Source: JAJYUU01 sp963822955
GTDB taxonomy: Bacteria; Actinomycetota; Actinomycetes; Streptosporangiales; Streptosporangiaceae
NCBI GenBank assembly: GCA_963822955.1
Contig: CAWGJS010000002.1
Coordinates: 992,001 to 1,056,000, forward strand
Direction of reading: 5' to 3'
DNA: 64,000 bases
Shown: positions 8,411 through 17,211 of the stretch, one piece after another
Layout: the number at the start of each line of letters is the position of its first letter
Position numbering within the stretch: position 1 is the first letter of the stretch
Made by a program: the position numbers and the translations under genes
The notes under the pieces: generated by a model
The model's input: only the letters and a program-made list of their open reading frames with translations
What the model was told of the DNA's origin: nothing
Database searches by the model: none

Positions 8411-8699
8411 GAGCCAAGTGTGCCAGCCAGGCCGCCAAAGCTTCGCCGTCCCCGAGCGCCGCGGTAATCCTGACGACCGCCAACAAGACCGGTATCCTGA
8501 CCGGCTCGGTCGGCCCATAGGTCCCTGTTCTAATGCTGCCGATCGACCACCGGATGAGGCTAACCAAACCGCTCGCGTACGCGGCGATCTCAGCTCCAGA
8601 CCATGCCGAGCCCGCTCTGACCTAATCCCGGCCGAGCTGCTCCCCGTCTTCCCTTTTGTCGGCGGAGCAGGAATCGTAGATGCACGGCAAGGGGGAGTC

Positions 8700-8915
8700 A
8701 TGAAGCGCCGATTGGAAACCGGTTCAACCGGTCGCTCCGCGACCGGGTTGCGGCTGCTAGCGATCGCCGTGCTGTTCGCTGCGGCGTGGTTCGCGTCAAG
8801 GATCGTCCGCCGGGTCCGCGAGGACGCGCGGGCCGAGCGCAGCCTGGAGCTGGCAGCCGAGCGGATGTGCGAGCACCCGGACCTAGTCAAAGAGATGGGC
8901 CGGTACCTGCAATGA
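8700..8915 (+). CDS. Small membrane protein, unknown
   Basis: A 71-residue protein from ATG 8700 with AAGGGGGAG directly upstream, a strong ribosome site that decides the start. One transmembrane helix (LRLLAIAVLFAAAWFASRIV) is followed by a charged cytoplasmic tail ending MCEHPDLVKEMGRYLQ. The stop overlaps the next start (ATGA, 8912-8915), so it heads a three-gene operon of small envelope proteins. I do not recognise the family. Confidence 0.6.
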   Translation: MKRRLETGSTGRSATGLRLLAIAVLFAAAWFASRIVRRVREDARAERSLELAAERMCEHPDLVKEMGRYLQ

Positions 8916-9210
8916 GACTAGGCATCGTCACGGCGACCGCCACGGGCGACCTACTAGCCGCGTGCTCTGGCGCAGCTCCCCGGCGCCGCACAAGACGCCA
9001 AGTCCGTCGATCGCCCCAGGCGTGGCAATGAGCCCAAGCGCCCCGACCTACACTCCCCCGCCGACTGACAGCGCCAGCGATTCTCCGCCGCCTCAGACAG
9101 CCGATCAGAAGTGCGACGCGAAGGTGCCGACCGGCAACCTGCAAGCGCATGAGCGAACCCTGACCAGGATCGAGCGGAAGCCAACCAACATGGCAGGAGC
9201 TGTGATGTGA
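8912..9210 (+). pseudogene. Putative small lipoprotein, frame broken
   Basis: Starting at ATG 8912, overlapping the previous stop, the first frame gives MRLGIVTATATGDLLAACSG, which ends in a lipobox-like LLAAC, but then turns into Arg-rich text and stops at 9031. A second frame entered near 8965-8990 gives SPAPHKTPSPS, then a Pro/Ser/Thr linker and a Cys-containing end that stops at 9210, exactly overlapping the next gene's GTG. The simplest reading is one lipoprotein gene of about 99 codons with one base missing. The overlaps at both ends support a single gene here. Confidence 0.5.
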
Positions 9211-9572
9211 GCACTCCCCCAGCTCGTGACTGCTACCGCTGCGGGCGGCAGGCAGCCGAGCATTTCCCGAAGTACCTAGGCTCGCCGGAGCTGGTATGCC
9301 CGGCGAGGACCGGCGGCGGGGTTGCCAACGTCAACCTGATCACGTTCGGCGCCCTGATCGCTGCCGGGGGCGTGCTCGTATGGCTGGTCAGTCACACCAC
9401 TGCCAGCAAGTGCAGCTCGGGTCTCATCTACGCGATAGACCAGAGCCAGTGCAGCACGTACACCACCCTGCACACGGTCGGGGGCATCGGCGCCCTGGCC
9501 GGGCTCGTGCTGTTCATCGTCGGCATAGTGAGGGCGATGCGCGCGCGATGGAGGCTCAACAAGGCCGGGTAG
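9207..9572 (+). CDS. Small membrane protein with N-terminal Cys cluster
   Basis: A 121-residue protein from GTG 9207, overlapping the upstream stop. The first 30 residues hold CYRCGRQ and a later VCPAR, which could form a small zinc site. Two transmembrane helices follow (ITFGALIAAGGVLVWLVS and GGIGALAGLVLFIVGIVRA) with a Cys-containing loop between them. Last gene of the small operon. No known family recognised. Confidence 0.6.
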   Translation: MSTPPARDCYRCGRQAAEHFPKYLGSPELVCPARTGGGVANVNLITFGALIAAGGVLVWLVSHTTASKCSSGLIYAIDQSQCSTYTTLHTVGGIGALAGLVLFIVGIVRAMRARWRLNKAG

Positions 9573-9582
9573 CGTGGCAGCC

Positions 9583-9729
9583 ATGCGGACGCTGCACGAC
9601 ATGCTCGCTCGTTACATCAGCATGCTTCCGGACTCTGTTCCGGAAGACTGGCAGCGAACCGTCGCACTGTCTGCCAGGCGTGCCGACGGTACGGAGTCAT
9701 GGTCCGCCTACTCGCCGGGACCGCGTTAG
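9583..9729 (+). CDS. Short open frame, 48 residues, uncertain
   Basis: ATG 9583 lies 10 bases after the previous stop, and the frame ends at TAG 9727-9729. The sequence (for example ISMLPDSVPEDWQRTVALSA) has a balanced composition unlike the Arg/Gly/Pro-rich shadow frames common in this DNA. No good ribosome site is visible. It may be a small gene or a fragment of a longer broken one. Confidence 0.3.
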   Translation: MRTLHDMLARYISMLPDSVPEDWQRTVALSARRADGTESWSAYSPGPR

Positions 9730-9878
9730 CTGATCAGGCCGGAGCGCCGGAATGCTCTCTGAACGTGACAAGCGTGGCCGAGCGGGAGAGGACGGCCCGC
9801 CGTCCAGCGGAAATGCTCCCACCGCGTATCGCTTCCTCCGGCGAGACCACTAAGAACCGCGCCCGACGGCCGGCGGCT

Positions 9879-11189
9879 TTACTTCGCGCCAAGATCCCTG
9901 ATCAGTTTGATGTAGTCGTTGTTGAGCTGTTGCAGCTCCTGCTGCAGGTTGCTGCTCGCGGCGACGCTCTGATACTGGGCTGCGGAGGTCGCCGACCCGA
10001 GCTGGATAAGGTCCTCCCCGACAGTGTCGGAGTCGCTGACCAGAGCAGCTGCATCGGCAGCCGCAGATCCGGGAACGCCAGCCGACTTGACCGAGTTGGC
10101 GAACGCCTCGAGCGCCTGGCCGGCGTTGCGATCCTGCTTCGTCACGCACGCCAGCTGCTCGTTACATGCCTCGACCGCCGAGGGGAACGACGACAGCGTC
10201 GTGCCCAGCACGCTATTGGCGTGCTGGACCTGGGCCAGGCTGACAGCGCTGGACACAGTGGTCTTCGCGATCACGCTGTCGACGATGACGCCGCCAATCC
10301 AGGCACACGCGCCGATCGCCAGGCATGCCGTGAGAGTCGCCTTGGCCGCGCCGGACAAGATCAGCCGCCAGGGCTCCGAGAGCCAGGCTGGTGTCTCAGC
10401 CTGAACCTCGGACTCGGCCATGGCCCCGACAGCCGGCCCGTCGACATCCGTTGCGGCAGTTGCCTGGGCGGCGGGTGCTGCCTGGTCTCCGAACAGGCCC
10501 CAGGGGTATTCGCCGGTCACCAGGAATGCGTAGCCCTCGTACCGCGCCGAGTATCTGTTGACGGCCGCGACAGCCTGATGGACTGGCTCCGGGAGCTTCC
10601 CAGCAACCAACGCGATCAGCCAGACGATGACCGACAGGAAGAAGAGGCCGTAACTCGCGAGCACGGAAAGCAGCACAGCCGGCACGAGCAGGATGAGACG
10701 GAACAGCACCGCCAGGCGATTCAGCCTGGTTGGCCTGGTGACCAGCCGAACCGGGTAGGCAGGGTCGTCATCGAGTGCGAACGGCGGGTAGACGTCTGTC
10801 AGAAGGAACAGGTAAGCGTAGACCCGGGTCTGCCAGCGCAGGACCCCGGTGATGAACGTGTGGGCCCACTCCGGCAGTCGACCGGTGAAAAGAGCCGCAA
10901 ACCAGCTGATGAAGACGACGACTTCCAGCGCGATAGTAAGAAACCACAGGACGAACAAGTGCGGAATCGCCAGGATGATGCGGATGGCTATTGTCCATCG
11001 GCGCTGCGCTGCTGGAGCGGGGTAGCTGACCAGGATTGGCGAGGGCTCCGAGGACAAGGCTGATCCCGTGCTGAAAGCCGGCGGAGCCGGATGCCAGACA
11101 GCAGCAGGGTCGCCGGAAATCTCCTGACCTTCCTCAGGGCGGGCAGGATTCTCGGGCTCGAGCTCGGGTGGTTCCGGGGTTTCGCTCAT
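9879..11189 (-). CDS. DUF4389 membrane protein with two repeats
   Basis: A 436-residue protein. The first 70 residues are acidic and Pro-rich (PEPPELEPENPARPEEG). Two DUF4389-like repeats follow: WTIAIRIILAIPHLFVLWFL with LFTGRLPEWAHTFITGVLRW, and LNRLAVLFRLILLVPAVLL with LVAGKLPEPVHQAVAAVNRY, each followed by an AYLFLLTDVYPPF or AFLVTGEYPWGLF motif. A third membrane segment near residue 290 precedes an extracytoplasmic helical tail with two Cys. The family has no known function. It is a single-gene unit on the minus strand. Confidence 0.8.
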   Translation of the reverse strand: MSETPEPPELEPENPARPEEGQEISGDPAAVWHPAPPAFSTGSALSSEPSPILVSYPAPAAQRRWTIAIRIILAIPHLFVLWFLTIALEVVVFISWFAALFTGRLPEWAHTFITGVLRWQTRVYAYLFLLTDVYPPFALDDDPAYPVRLVTRPTRLNRLAVLFRLILLVPAVLLSVLASYGLFFLSVIVWLIALVAGKLPEPVHQAVAAVNRYSARYEGYAFLVTGEYPWGLFGDQAAPAAQATAATDVDGPAVGAMAESEVQAETPAWLSEPWRLILSGAAKATLTACLAIGACAWIGGVIVDSVIAKTTVSSAVSLAQVQHANSVLGTTLSSFPSAVEACNEQLACVTKQDRNAGQALEAFANSVKSAGVPGSAAADAAALVSDSDTVGEDLIQLGSATSAAQYQSVAASSNLQQELQQLNNDYIKLIRDLGAK

Positions 11190-11390
11190 CTGTTTCGGGC
11201 TCCGTCAGTGCAGCAAGGTTCAGGCTCGTAACACCGGTCGGCGCCCGAGGTTCGCGGGAATGGTAAAGCTGCCGCCGCGGGTCCCGCATAATGCCAGGTA
11301 GCCCCGCAAGCCGACACATTCTTGCGGCAATGCGGAGGAATTACAAGGGTCGCCGATCATTCAAGCGATGCCGTCACATGACAGGCGAGA

Positions 11391-12161
11391 CTACGGTGAC
11401 GAGCTCACCTGGGAACGGCCGCGCTCGATGATGGCCGCCCGGCGGCGGGCAACCTGGCCGCTGTCGATCCCGGCCGCGTGCCAGCGAGCGTGTGCTGCGG
11501 TTTCGATGCCGGCAGCCTCGCCGGCCGTCACCTGCGAGCCCTCGCGGTAGGTCGCGAAGATCGCCTGCACGGCTGCCGGGTCACTGGAGGCGGCATCCGC
11601 CGCGAGCTGCATCGTGAAGCCGAGCAGACCCGGATGCGGAACCACGTGGTTGACCAGGCCCCACTCCAGCGCAGTACGAGCGCCGACGAAGTTCCCGGTG
11701 GCGCTCATCTCCCTGGCCCGCCGCAGGCCGACAGCAGCGGGCAGCTGGACGGTGAGGCCCCAGCCGGGCATGATCCCGATCCGCGCATGCGTGTCCGCGA
11801 ACGTGGCACGCTCGGACGCGATCAGGAAATCGCATGCCAGCGCCAGCTCCAGGCCGCCGGTGATCGCGGCCCCGTTGACGGCGCCGATCAGCGGCTTATC
11901 CAGCGCCGGCAGGACCGGGCCGGACGCGGCGGAGGACAGCGGGCCGCCGCGCTGGCCCAGCTCGGTCAGGTCGAGGCCCGCGCAGAAGGCGGGGTCGGCG
12001 CCGGTCAGGACGATCGCCCGGACCGCGGGGTCGGAGTTGAGCCCGGCCAGCGTGGCTCGCAGGCTCGCCAGGAGCGCGCCCGACAGCGCGTTGCGCCGGG
12101 CCGGCCGGTTGAGAGTCACGACCGCGACCAGGTCGCGAATCTCGCACAGCACATCTGTCAC
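11391..12161 (-). CDS. Enoyl-CoA hydratase/isomerase family protein
   Basis: A 256-residue crotonase-fold protein from GTG 12161, preceded by GGGGGAGG. Family features are VVTLNRPARRNALSGAL at the N-terminus, the oxyanion-hole segments DPAFCAGLDLTELG and GAVNGAAITGGLELALACD, and IGIMPGWGLTVQLPAAVGL. Crotonases act on acyl-CoA thioesters; hydratase versus another reaction cannot be decided. The last 30 residues are less conserved. It is divergent from the glycosyltransferase genes and has no fatty-acid neighbours here. Confidence 0.85.
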   Translation of the reverse strand: MTDVLCEIRDLVAVVTLNRPARRNALSGALLASLRATLAGLNSDPAVRAIVLTGADPAFCAGLDLTELGQRGGPLSSAASGPVLPALDKPLIGAVNGAAITGGLELALACDFLIASERATFADTHARIGIMPGWGLTVQLPAAVGLRRAREMSATGNFVGARTALEWGLVNHVVPHPGLLGFTMQLAADAASSDPAAVQAIFATYREGSQVTAGEAAGIETAAHARWHAAGIDSGQVARRRAAIIERGRSQVSSSP

Positions 12162-12251
12162 GGCGATCGCCTCCCCCGCAGACGCTATCTCAGAGCCGGC
12201 GCATAAACCTACGGCAGCGGAGCGCCAGCGTGCTCGCCGAAGCTGTCCGGC

Positions 12252-12986
12252 ATGGATACCTCCGAACTGGAACCTGCGGCCCGCGCGGCCGCACAAGTCG
12301 ACATCGTCATCCCGGTGACGGCGCGGGAGCGTGATCTCGCCCCGAGCGTCGCAGGACTGCACTCATTCCTGGCCACGGCTGCTCCGTTCACCGCGCGCGT
12401 GACGATCGCCGACGGGACTGACAGGTACGCGGCCTGGGCGACTGCCAGCCGGCTGGCTGCGACCTTCCCCGAGGTGAGCGCCATCCGGACAGGAGCACCG
12501 GGGCGCGGGCGGGCGGTCCGGGCGGCCTGGGCGCGCAGCCGTTGCGACGTGCTCGCGTACGCCGACACCGACCTCTCCATCGACCCGGCCACCCTGATCC
12601 CGCTGGTCGCGCCCCTGCTCGCCGAACAGAGCGACCTGGCGGTCGGGACCAGGCTGCGACCAGGCGCGCATCCGCAGCGCGGCCCGCGCCGCGAGGTTAC
12701 CTCGTGCGGCTACAGCCTGCTCGTGCAAGCCGGGCTCAGCACCGGTCTCGCAGACCCGCAGTGTGGCCTGAAGGCCATCACCCGCGTCCAGGCGCGGGAG
12801 CTGCTACCGCTGACGAGTGACGACGGCTGGTTCTTCGACGCCGAGCTGCTGGCGCTCGCGAACGAGGCCGGGCTGCGCATCCAGGAGGTCGCAGTTAACT
12901 GCGAACGCGATCCTGGCTCCCGAACCAGCCGCATGCGCGTTCGCCGCTGGCTATCCGGCCGGAACTATCGCGGGAACGCCGCATGA
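12252..12986 (+). CDS. GT2-family glycosyltransferase
   Basis: A 244-residue cytoplasmic transferase. VDIVIPVTARERDL is the nucleotide-sugar binding start, GRGRAVRAAW matches the helix of dolichol-phosphate-mannose synthase-like enzymes, and DVLAYADTDLSID carries the DxD motif for metal-nucleotide binding. It likely makes a polyprenyl-phosphate sugar. The following gene overlaps it by 4 bases and encodes a GT39-type membrane transferase, which in this family uses polyprenyl-phosphate sugars; the two probably act in sequence in envelope glycosylation. Confidence 0.85.
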   Translation: MDTSELEPAARAAAQVDIVIPVTARERDLAPSVAGLHSFLATAAPFTARVTIADGTDRYAAWATASRLAATFPEVSAIRTGAPGRGRAVRAAWARSRCDVLAYADTDLSIDPATLIPLVAPLLAEQSDLAVGTRLRPGAHPQRGPRREVTSCGYSLLVQAGLSTGLADPQCGLKAITRVQARELLPLTSDDGWFFDAELLALANEAGLRIQEVAVNCERDPGSRTSRMRVRRWLSGRNYRGNAA

Positions 12987-15139
12987 CCGCCATCGCCGCC
13001 GCGCACCGGGCCGCGGCACGACCCGGCGAAGCCACCCACGCCAGCACCCGGCGCCATCGCTACCTGCTGTTGTCACTGCTCGCCCTGACGGCGGCGCTGT
13101 ACCTGCTGGACCTCGGCCGCAACGGCTGGGCCAACGACTTCTACGCGGCCGCAGTGCAGGCCGGGACGAAGAGCTGGAAGGCGTTCTTCTTCGGCTCGTT
13201 CGACGCCTCGAACTTCATCACGGTCGACAAGACACCGGCGTCGCTCTGGGTGATGGAGATCTCGGCCCGGCTGTTCGGGCTGAACTACTGGAGCATGCTG
13301 GCGCCGCAGGCGCTCGAAGGCGTCGCCTCCGTGGCGCTGCTGTACGCGGCGGTGCGGCGCTGGCACGGGCCGTGGGCCGGGCTGCTCGCCGGCCTCGCGC
13401 TGGCGATGACGCCGGTCGCAGCGCTGATGTTCCGCTACAACAACCCCGATGCCCTGCTGGTGCTCCTGCTGACAGCAGCCGCGTATGCGCTGGTCCGGGC
13501 GATCGACTCGGGGCGCACCAGATGGCTGGTGCTCGCCGGGACGCTGCTGGGCCTGGGCTTCCTGACCAAGATGCTGCAGGCGTTCCTGGTGCTGCCGACG
13601 TTCGGCGTTGCGTACCTGATCGCCGGGCCGCGGCGGTGGCCAGTGCGGCTCGCGCAGCTCGCCGCCGGGCTCGCGGCGGTTCTGGTATCGGCGGGCTGGT
13701 GGGTCGCCGCGGTCGCCCTGACGCCCGCCGCGGACCGGCCTTACATCGGCGGGTCCACCGACAACAGCATCCTGCAGCTAGCGATCGGCTACAACGGGCT
13801 CGGCCGTCTCGACGGGAACGAGACGGGGTCGGTCGGCTTCACCGGCAACCGCGGTGGCGGGCCGGCATTCAGCGGCGCTACCGGACTCGGCCGCCTGTTC
13901 GCCACCGACATGGGCGGCCAGATCAGCTGGCTGCTGCCCGCCGGGCTGATTGCCGTTGCCGCGCTGTTCTGGCTGTCCTGGCGAGCCAGGCGCGCGTCCG
14001 TGGTCGCGGGCGCCGGACAGATCGCCGCCGTCGGGGCCGGTCACCGCCAGGACCGTGACCTCGCGGCGGTGCTGGTCTGGGGCGGCTGGCTGGTAGTAAC
14101 CGGCCTGGTGTTCAGCTTCATGGCCGGGATCATTCATCCCTACTACACGATCGCGCTGGCGCCTGCGATCGCCGCGCTGGCAGGCATCGGCGCGGTCCGG
14201 CTCTGGCAAGCCGCCCGGACGGCGGCCGCGGCCAGGTACTGGCTTGCCGCAATCATCGCGTGCACGGCGGCGTGGTCGTTCGCCCTGCTGAACCGCAGCC
14301 CGTCCTGGCTGCCGCCACTTCGGTACGTGATCCTGGTGACCGGCCTTGCGGCTGCCGCCGCGATGCTGCTGGCACCGCGGCTGGGCGCGCTGACCCGGAC
14401 CGGTGCGCAGCGGCGCGTGCTCGCGAGGACGGTGGCGGGGGCGGCAGTGTTCGCCGCGCTGGCCGGGCCGCTGGCTTACACCGCGGACACGATGGGCACA
14501 AGCCATGCCGGCGCCCTGCCGACGGCCGGACCGACGGCCGCGGCATCGTTCGGCGGCGGTCCCGGTGCCCCTGGCGGCGCGGGTACCGGCGGCGGAGGTT
14601 CCCGTGCACCTCGCGCCGGCGGCCTGGGCGCGCCCGGCAGCGCAGGCACCGGCAGTCCGCGCGCTGGGGCCGGCGGCACCCGCTTCGGAAGGCCCGGCGG
14701 CGCTGGCGGCGGCCCCAGTGCCGGACGATCGGGAGTAGGCCGTGGCCAGCCCGGCGGCGGCAGTCCGGGCGGCGGACTTGGCGGCTCGACTACCGTCAGG
14801 ACCGCGCTCACCCGGCTGATCGAGACGGACGCCGGCCGCTACAGCTGGGCCGCGGCGACGGTGAGCTCCGACAGCGCAGCCCCGCTGCAACTGGCGACCG
14901 GAGATCCCATCATGTCGATCGGCGGATTCAACGGAACCGACCCGGCGCCGACGCTGGCTCAATTCGAGCGCTACATCGCCGAGCACAAGATCCACTACTT
15001 CGTGGGCACGAACGCCGACAGCTTCGGCGGCGGCTCCGGCGCCGCTGCAGCGATCACCGAGTGGGTAAGCAACCACTTCCGGTCCCAGACCGTCGGCGGC
15101 GCGACGGTCTACAACCTGACCCAGCGGGTTTTTGGGTGA
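12983..15139 (+). CDS. GT39/ArnT-like membrane glycosyltransferase
   Basis: A 718-residue multi-pass protein. GRNGWANDFYAAAVQAG contains the first-loop acidic residue typical of protein mannosyltransferase and ArnT-like enzymes, and NFITVDKTPASLWV the conserved DK-x-P. About twelve transmembrane helices run to residue 515. A Gly/Pro/Ala-rich segment of about 90 residues (roughly 515-605) precedes a soluble C-terminal domain with SIGGFNGTDPAPTLAQF and HYFVGTN. Such a linker and tail are common in actinobacterial members. It presumably transfers sugars from a polyprenyl donor outside the membrane; the acceptor is unknown. Confidence 0.85.
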   Translation: MTAIAAAHRAAARPGEATHASTRRHRYLLLSLLALTAALYLLDLGRNGWANDFYAAAVQAGTKSWKAFFFGSFDASNFITVDKTPASLWVMEISARLFGLNYWSMLAPQALEGVASVALLYAAVRRWHGPWAGLLAGLALAMTPVAALMFRYNNPDALLVLLLTAAAYALVRAIDSGRTRWLVLAGTLLGLGFLTKMLQAFLVLPTFGVAYLIAGPRRWPVRLAQLAAGLAAVLVSAGWWVAAVALTPAADRPYIGGSTDNSILQLAIGYNGLGRLDGNETGSVGFTGNRGGGPAFSGATGLGRLFATDMGGQISWLLPAGLIAVAALFWLSWRARRASVVAGAGQIAAVGAGHRQDRDLAAVLVWGGWLVVTGLVFSFMAGIIHPYYTIALAPAIAALAGIGAVRLWQAARTAAAARYWLAAIIACTAAWSFALLNRSPSWLPPLRYVILVTGLAAAAAMLLAPRLGALTRTGAQRRVLARTVAGAAVFAALAGPLAYTADTMGTSHAGALPTAGPTAAASFGGGPGAPGGAGTGGGGSRAPRAGGLGAPGSAGTGSPRAGAGGTRFGRPGGAGGGPSAGRSGVGRGQPGGGSPGGGLGGSTTVRTALTRLIETDAGRYSWAAATVSSDSAAPLQLATGDPIMSIGGFNGTDPAPTLAQFERYIAEHKIHYFVGTNADSFGGGSGAAAAITEWVSNHFRSQTVGGATVYNLTQRVFG

Positions 15140-15217
15140 GCGCGGCAGATGGATGCCGAGTTACCGGCGCCACAGAACCCCAGCACCTCGGCATTCACGA
15201 CGGACCGGGCAGTTCAG

Positions 15218-15589
15218 ATGGATAATCGAGGCGTGGATCTCGCCGCCAAACTGCAAATCAAGCCCGGCACTCAGATCGCCGTCATCGGCTGCCCTGCTGA
15301 CGGGCCCGACCTCGCCCCGCTCGGCCCGACGGTCAGCGATCCGGCTCCAGCCGTCGCCGTCATCGCGTTCGCGCGGCTGCGCGATGACCTGGCCTCGGTA
15401 GCCGGGCCGGCGATCGAGGCGGCCCGCGAGGACAGACTGGCCTGGATCGCCTACCCGAAGGCCGGCCAGCTCGGCACCGACATCAACCGGGACTCGCTGG
15501 CCAGCGCCGCAGCCGAGCTCGGCGTGCGGCCGGTGCGCCAGGTCTCCCTCGACGACGTCTGGTCCGCGCTGCGGTTCCGGCCTGCCTGA
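15218..15589 (+). CDS. DUF3052-like small protein
   Basis: From ATG 15218 the protein has 123 residues; GTG 15233 and ATG 15149 are alternatives, and homologous small proteins usually begin close to LAAKLQIKPG, which favours the two later starts. LAWIAYPKAGQLGTDINRDSL and VRPVRQVSLDDVWSALRFRP are the recognisable segments of this actinobacterial family. The function is unknown. It lies between the glycosyltransferase and methyltransferase genes and may be transcribed alone. Confidence 0.65.
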   Translation: MDNRGVDLAAKLQIKPGTQIAVIGCPADGPDLAPLGPTVSDPAPAVAVIAFARLRDDLASVAGPAIEAAREDRLAWIAYPKAGQLGTDINRDSLASAAAELGVRPVRQVSLDDVWSALRFRPA

Positions 15590-15659
15590 ACCCCGGCGTG
15601 GCCTTGCGCACGCCTCGCTCTGCTGGCGTACGGTGTTCGGAAGTCCTCGAGGAGATGCC

Positions 15660-16409
15660 GTGCAGGTTCCCGTGCTCGACACCAGGAACGGCTTTGCCCG
15701 GAAACTGTTCGCGCCGCTCCCGGCACGCTACGACAAGCTCGCCGAGATCTTGTCGTTCGGCCAGAACGGCCGCTGGCGTCGGGCGATGGTCGGCCGCCTC
15801 GTGCCGCCTGCCGGTACCGCCACGCCGGGCAGCGTCGTTCTCGACGTAGCGGCGGGAACGGCGGGGGTGTCACTGCAGATCGCCCGCCGCACGGGTGCCA
15901 GGGTGATCGGCCTGGACCTGACCGAGCAGATGCTCAGGCAAGGCGCGATCAACGTGACGGCTGAGGGCGCCGACGGCCACGTTTCTCTCATCAATGGCAG
16001 GGCGGAACAGCTTCCGCTCCCGGACGCGTCGGTGGACGCGCTCACGTTCACCTACCTGCTCAGGTACGTCAGCGACCCGCAGGCCACGCTGGCCGAGCTG
16101 GCCAGGGTGGTCCGGCCGGGCGGAACTGTCGCCAGCCTGGAGTTCAACGTCCCGCCGTCGGCATTCTGGCGGTTCTGGTGGCGCGCCTATACCTGGCTCG
16201 TGCTGCCGCTCGGCGGCCTGATCACGGGGGGCAGGCAATGGTATGAGGTCGGCCTGTTTCTCGGGCCGAGCATCGCCGGGCACTACCGCCGGTACCCGAT
16301 CGACTGGACCGTCCGCGCCTGGCAGCAGGCCGGGCTGCAGGACGTCGGGTACAAGGAGATGAGCCTAGGCGGCGGCCTGATCATGTGGGGAACGCGCGGG
16401 GGTGGCTGA
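15660..16409 (+). CDS. Class I SAM-dependent methyltransferase, UbiE-like
   Basis: A 249-residue protein from GTG 15660, with GAGGAG at 15649-15654. The SAM motifs are VVLDVAAGTAGVSLQIARR (motif I), VIGLDLTEQML, GRAEQLPLPDASVDALTFTYLLRYV and LARVVRPGGTVASLEFNVP. The order and the DKLAEILSFGQNGRWRR start resemble the UbiE/MenG quinone methyltransferases, which methylate prenylated quinols. The next gene, a UbiA-like membrane protein, overlaps by 8 bases, which fits quinone or isoprenoid metabolism. Exact substrate not certain. Confidence 0.82.
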   Translation: MQVPVLDTRNGFARKLFAPLPARYDKLAEILSFGQNGRWRRAMVGRLVPPAGTATPGSVVLDVAAGTAGVSLQIARRTGARVIGLDLTEQMLRQGAINVTAEGADGHVSLINGRAEQLPLPDASVDALTFTYLLRYVSDPQATLAELARVVRPGGTVASLEFNVPPSAFWRFWWRAYTWLVLPLGGLITGGRQWYEVGLFLGPSIAGHYRRYPIDWTVRAWQQAGLQDVGYKEMSLGGGLIMWGTRGGG

Positions 16410-17181
16410 CCCAGCCCAGACTGGCGCACCCGGCCACGACGGCGCCGTGCCGTCCGCTGCCGCCAGGCCGGCCTTCTACGCGGCTCGGTCAGGGCGCTGG
16501 CGGGACTGGTGGACACTGCTGCACCCGCCCTATACCGCCTGGCACCTGTCCTATGTGGTCATCGGCGCCACGTTAGCCCCGCACGTCACGCTGGAGCCGC
16601 TGCTGGCCACGCTCATCGCGTTCTTCCTCGCCGTTGGCGTGGCAGCGCACGCGCTGGATGAGTATCACGGCCGGCCGCTGCGCACGGAGATCCCCAGTGC
16701 AGTCCTGATTGCAGCCGCCACGCTCGGACTGGCAGGTGCACTCGCACTCGGCGTTGCCGGGACCCTCCGGGTCGGCTGGGTCCTGATCCCGTTCCTGCTC
16801 GTCGGGCCGCTGCTGGTGGTCGCCTACAACGCCGAGCTGTTCGGCGGGATCGTCCACACCGACGCCGGCTTCGCGGCCGCTTGGGGCGCCTTCCCGCTGC
16901 TGACGTCCTACGTCGCGCAGACAGGCAGGCTCTCGGCGGGTTCCGTGCTCGCCGCGGGTGCCGCATTCGGCCTGTCGGCGGCGCAGCGCAGCCTGAGCAC
17001 CCCGGCCAGGCTCATCCGTCGTCGTTCCACGAGCGTGACCGGCACCATCACGCTTGCGAGCGGCGACACCCTGATCATCGACGCCGACCGGCTGCTGCAG
17101 CCGCTAGAAGGAGCACTGCGCGCCACGTCGTGGAGCCTGGTGCTGCTCGCCGCGGCGATGGCTATCGCTCGCCTCACCTGA
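16402..17181 (+). CDS. UbiA-like integral membrane protein
   Basis: A 259-residue protein from GTG 16402, overlapping the methyltransferase. It has about seven helices. AAHALDEYHGRPLRTEIP resembles the first Asp-containing loop of UbiA-type prenyltransferases, and VAYNAELFGGIVHTDAGFAA a second conserved loop. The canonical NDxxDxxxD motif is not complete, so catalytic activity is uncertain. Translation coupling to the UbiE-like gene suggests that the two act on the same lipid. Confidence 0.6.
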   Translation: MADPAQTGAPGHDGAVPSAAARPAFYAARSGRWRDWWTLLHPPYTAWHLSYVVIGATLAPHVTLEPLLATLIAFFLAVGVAAHALDEYHGRPLRTEIPSAVLIAAATLGLAGALALGVAGTLRVGWVLIPFLLVGPLLVVAYNAELFGGIVHTDAGFAAAWGAFPLLTSYVAQTGRLSAGSVLAAGAAFGLSAAQRSLSTPARLIRRRSTSVTGTITLASGDTLIIDADRLLQPLEGALRATSWSLVLLAAAMAIARLT

Positions 17182-17211
17182 CGCACATGTACAGAGCACC
17201 ACCGAGCCGGA

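Noticed and set aside
9765..9865. GTGGCCGAGCGG-like start reminiscent of a serine or leucine tRNA
   Set aside because: No matching acceptor arm, no T-arm GGTTC consensus and no acceptable anticodon stem within 90 bases.
13778..15076. Minus-strand open frame over the GT39 gene
   Set aside because: Shadow of the GC-rich third-codon positions of a well-supported membrane protein; composition is Arg/Gly/Ala-rich.
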